Assembly: GCA_937919155.1 (NCBI GenBank)
Contig: CALFPM010000090.1
Span: 1-15,549, forward strand
Direction of reading: 5' to 3'
Length of the DNA: 15,549 nt
Origin: an uncultured Clostridia bacterium
Lineage (GTDB): Bacteria; Bacillota; Clostridia; Oscillospirales; Acutalibacteraceae
The first letter of the stretch is position 1, and every line of letters starts with the position of its first letter. Positions 13,954-15,549 of this stretch are shown in pieces. The translations under genes and the position numbers were made by a program. The notes below the pieces were generated by a model. It saw only the letters and a program-made list of their open reading frames with translations, was not told the origin of the DNA and did not search any database.

Positions 13954-13966
13954 AAAAGTATAAAAT
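13939..13966 (+). promoter_or_regulatory. probable murA promoter, -35 supplied by the element's right end
   Basis: TTGATT at 13939-13944 lies partly within the right terminal repeat. TAAAAT at 13961-13966 lies outside it, 16 bases downstream; the overlapping TATAAA at 13959 is an alternative -10. Transcription would start near 13973, just before the hairpin covering the murA ribosome binding site. Each hexamer has one or two mismatches to consensus. Confidence 0.5.
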
Positions 13967-13977
13967 AATCACCATAT

Positions 13978-14021
13978 CACGCTCCTTTGAATACTATGGA
14001 ACAGAACGTCAAAGGAGCGTG
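13978..14021 (+). promoter_or_regulatory. leader hairpin masking the murA Shine-Dalgarno
   Basis: CACGCTCCTTTGA (13978-13990) and TCAAAGGAGCGTG (14009-14021) form a perfect 13-bp stem with an 18-base loop. The right arm contains AAAGGAG, the murA ribosome binding site, and ends five bases before the ATG. In the mRNA this would strongly hide the Shine-Dalgarno unless opened by a factor, temperature or translation. It may alternatively protect the 5' end of the transcript. An in-frame ATG at 13996 lies in the loop but has no ribosome binding site. Confidence 0.7.
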
Positions 14022-14025
14022 GGCT

Positions 14026-15282
14026 ATGAAAAATATCGTTATAAACGGCGGCAGAAAGCTTGACGGAAGCGTGGATTTGCAGGGGTCGAAAAACAGCGCA
14101 CTTCCCATCCTTGCGGCTGCGGCGGCTGTTTGCGGCATAAGTGTAATACATAACTGTCCCGATTTAACGGATATATCCGCGGCACTGAAAATACTGAGGT
14201 ATCTGGGTTGTAAGATAAAGCGTGAGGGGCATACTGTTATCGTTGATGCTGCGGGTGCCGTGCGCAGTGACATACCCGAAAAGCTGATGCGCGAAATGCG
14301 TTCGTCAATAATATTTCTCGGTGCGTTGATTGCGAGGTTCGGCAGATGCAGCGTAACACCTCCGGGCGGCTGTGAAATCGGCTTACGCCCCATTGACCTG
14401 CACCTGAGCGCACTGAAAAGAATGGGCGTTACCGTTGAAGAACGAAACGGCAGGCTGGAGTGCTTTGCCGGAGACGGCATAAAAGGCAGCCATATCAGTC
14501 TTTCTTTTCCCAGTGTTGGCGCAACGGAAAATATTATGCTTGCTGCTGTGTGCGCAGAGGGTGAAACAGTAATCACCAACGCGGCGAGAGAGCCTGAAAT
14601 CGTTGATCTCGCAGATTTTCTTAACCGATGCGGTGCAAGAATAAGAGGTGCGGGACAGAGCGTAATTCATATTATTCCTGCGGAAAAACTTGTTTCAGCA
14701 GAACACACGATTATTCCGGACAGAATTGTTGCGTCAACGTTTATGGCGTGTGCGGCATCGGCGGGAGGAACGGTTGCGGTGAACGGAATTATCCGCGAGC
14801 ATCTGAATCCCGTTATAAGTATTTTTGAAACCGCAGGGTGCGGAATAATGCTCAGCGGCAGGGAGATTGTGGTCAAGGCTCCGCGCCGACTTTCAAGAAT
14901 AAGATATATGCGAACAATGCCTTATCCGGGTTTCCCCACGGATTCACAGGCAATTGTTATGGCGATGCTTGCCACGGCAAACGGCACCAGCGTCATAACG
15001 GAGAAAATATTTGAAAACAGATTCAGACATGTGCCCGAACTTGAGAAAATGGGCGCTGATATAAGGGTTGAAGGCGGCTCGGTTGCAGTTGTTGAGGGGG
15101 TTGAAAAGCTTCACGGTGCAAGGGTGACGGCAACGGATTTGCGCGGCGGATGCGCATTGGCTGTTGCGGCACTGAGAGCTGACGGAGAAACCGTCATTGG
15201 TGATATTCATCACATTGACAGGGGATGCGAAAAAATAGAAAATACACTGTCCGCACTTGGCGCGGATATAAAGAGAATATAA
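14026..15282 (+). CDS. murA: UDP-N-acetylglucosamine 1-carboxyvinyltransferase MurA
   Basis: MurA transfers enolpyruvate from phosphoenolpyruvate to UDP-GlcNAc, the first committed step of peptidoglycan synthesis, in the cytoplasm. The 418-residue product has Lys22-Asn (Gly-Ser-Lys-Asn-Ser-Ala-Leu-Pro) and the active loop Pro-Pro-Gly-Gly-Cys116-Glu-Ile-Gly-x-Arg-Pro-Ile-Asp. Cys116 is the residue alkylated by fosfomycin in known MurA, so the enzyme is predicted to be sensitive. Pro-Thr-Asp-Ser-Gln-Ala and Asn-Arg-Phe-x-His are also present. I chose the ATG at 14026, eight bases after GGAG; in-frame TTG 13987 and ATG 13996 lack a site. It lies 331 bases after murG, separated by an inserted element and its own promoter and hairpin. 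Firmicutes often have two MurA enzymes; this is the copy inside the dcw cluster. Confidence 0.96.
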   Translation: MKNIVINGGRKLDGSVDLQGSKNSALPILAAAAAVCGISVIHNCPDLTDISAALKILRYLGCKIKREGHTVIVDAAGAVRSDIPEKLMREMRSSIIFLGALIARFGRCSVTPPGGCEIGLRPIDLHLSALKRMGVTVEERNGRLECFAGDGIKGSHISLSFPSVGATENIMLAAVCAEGETVITNAAREPEIVDLADFLNRCGARIRGAGQSVIHIIPAEKLVSAEHTIIPDRIVASTFMACAASAGGTVAVNGIIREHLNPVISIFETAGCGIMLSGREIVVKAPRRLSRIRYMRTMPYPGFPTDSQAIVMAMLATANGTSVITEKIFENRFRHVPELEKMGADIRVEGGSVAVVEGVEKLHGARVTATDLRGGCALAVAALRADGETVIGDIHHIDRGCEKIENTLSALGADIKRI

Positions 15283-15297
15283 AACGGTGGAGTAGGA

Positions 15298-15435
15298 ATG
15301 GACAGAGAAATAAATCAGGGTCAGCCTCGCAGGCTCACACCCGAAGAAAAAGCGATAAGAAACAGAAAATTAAAGAGGAAAAAGAATATAAGAAAGCCAT
15401 GGAAATCGCAGATACGATTGACTGGAGAAGAGTAA
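15298..15435 (+). pseudogene. start of an FtsQ/DivIB-like gene, cut off by a sequence junction
   Basis: An ATG with GGTGGAG upstream begins 15 bases after murA. The first 30 or so residues are polar and very basic (Leu-Thr-Pro-Glu-Glu-Lys, then Arg/Lys clusters), as in the cytoplasmic tail of FtsQ/DivIB, whose gene usually follows murG/murA/murB in Clostridia. Instead of the expected membrane segment the frame continues into non-hydrophobic sequence and stops at 45 residues. From about 15366 the DNA codes in another frame for a TPR protein. The truncation is therefore probably a recombination or assembly break. The identity rests on position and charge only, as no conserved FtsQ domain is visible. 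Confidence 0.45.
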
Positions 15436-15549
15436 AGAATGGATCTATGCTCAATTCCGTAAGTGAAATATATGAATTTAATGGGGAGATTAATAAGAGC
15501 CGTGAGATTTTATTCCTGGCATATGACCGTTCTCCATCAAGCAGAAAAA
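15366..15549 (+). CDS. fragment of a TPR-repeat protein, both ends missing
   Basis: In a frame different from the ftsQ-like start, 61 residues run to the window edge. They include a charged Lys/Glu stretch, then Ala-Met-Glu-Ile-Ala-Asp-Thr-Ile-Asp-Trp-Arg-Arg-Val, Met-Leu-Asn-Ser-Val-Ser-Glu-Ile-Tyr-Glu and Ile-Leu-Phe-Leu-Ala-Tyr-Asp-Arg-Ser-Pro. This paired amphipathic-helix pattern is TPR-like. From memory it resembles large tetratricopeptide proteins common in Lachnospiraceae. No start codon or ribosome binding site belongs to this frame here, and the left boundary is approximate because both frames are Lys-rich. The sequence appears to be the internal part of an unrelated gene joined to the dcw cluster. 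Confidence 0.6.

Noticed and set aside
13987..14025. Upstream in-frame TTG/ATG starts for murA
   Set aside because: They lie in the hairpin loop or its left edge, have no Shine-Dalgarno and would add residues absent from the MurA family.
1..15549. CRISPR array, tRNA, rRNA or riboswitch
   Set aside because: No regularly spaced direct repeats, cloverleaf genes or recognisable rRNA or riboswitch cores were seen by eye.

Overview
The bulk of this window (about 1834-15365) is the division and cell-wall (dcw) cluster of an endospore-forming, meso-diaminopimelate-type Firmicute. It is most likely a gut Clostridia member near Oscillospiraceae/Ruminococcaceae. This placement rests on the spore protease gene gpr, the DNPR motif of MurE, the PASTA-bearing PBP and the gene order; it is an inference, not a database match. 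All confident genes are on the + strand.

Layout. (1) 1-1830 is an AT-rich block. It holds the 3' part of an NAD-dependent DNA ligase-like gene (helix-hairpin-helix plus BRCT) closed by a rho-independent terminator, then two unrecognised genes. It looks phage- or mobile-element-derived and differs clearly in base composition from what follows. (2) 1834-2706 is gpr, closed by a perfect 15-bp terminator hairpin. (3) A strong sigma-A promoter (TTGATA-17-TATAAT) then drives mraZ-rsmH-ftsL-like-PBP-murE-murF-mraY-ftsW/spoVE-murG. Most joints are tight or overlapping (ATGA, TAATG, 8-bp overlap), so this is one transcription unit with possible internal controls: a hairpin before the ftsL-like gene, and a palindrome plus a sigma-E-like promoter before the PBP gene. 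(4) murG and murA are separated by a 263-bp sequence with perfect 12-bp terminal inverted repeats, a probable MITE-like element. A likely murA promoter takes its -35 from the element's right end, and a perfect 13-bp hairpin then covers the murA Shine-Dalgarno. (5) After murA an ftsQ/divIB-like start is cut off after about 25-35 codons. It runs directly into an out-of-frame fragment of a TPR protein, which points to a recombination or assembly junction at the right edge.

How the genes work together. MurA makes the first committed peptidoglycan precursor. MurE and MurF add meso-DAP and D-Ala-D-Ala, MraY makes lipid I and MurG makes lipid II. The SEDS protein (FtsW/SpoVE) and the class B PBP polymerise and cross-link it at the septum or around the forespore, and the FtsL-like and FtsQ-like proteins are the bitopic division partners. 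RsmH modifies 16S rRNA and MraZ is the cluster's own repressor. murD, murB and murC are not in the window.

The most notable points are the inserted repeat element with its hybrid promoter and the Shine-Dalgarno-masking hairpin in front of murA, the 10-bp-phased repeats in the mraZ leader, and the abrupt sequence-origin changes at both ends of the cluster.
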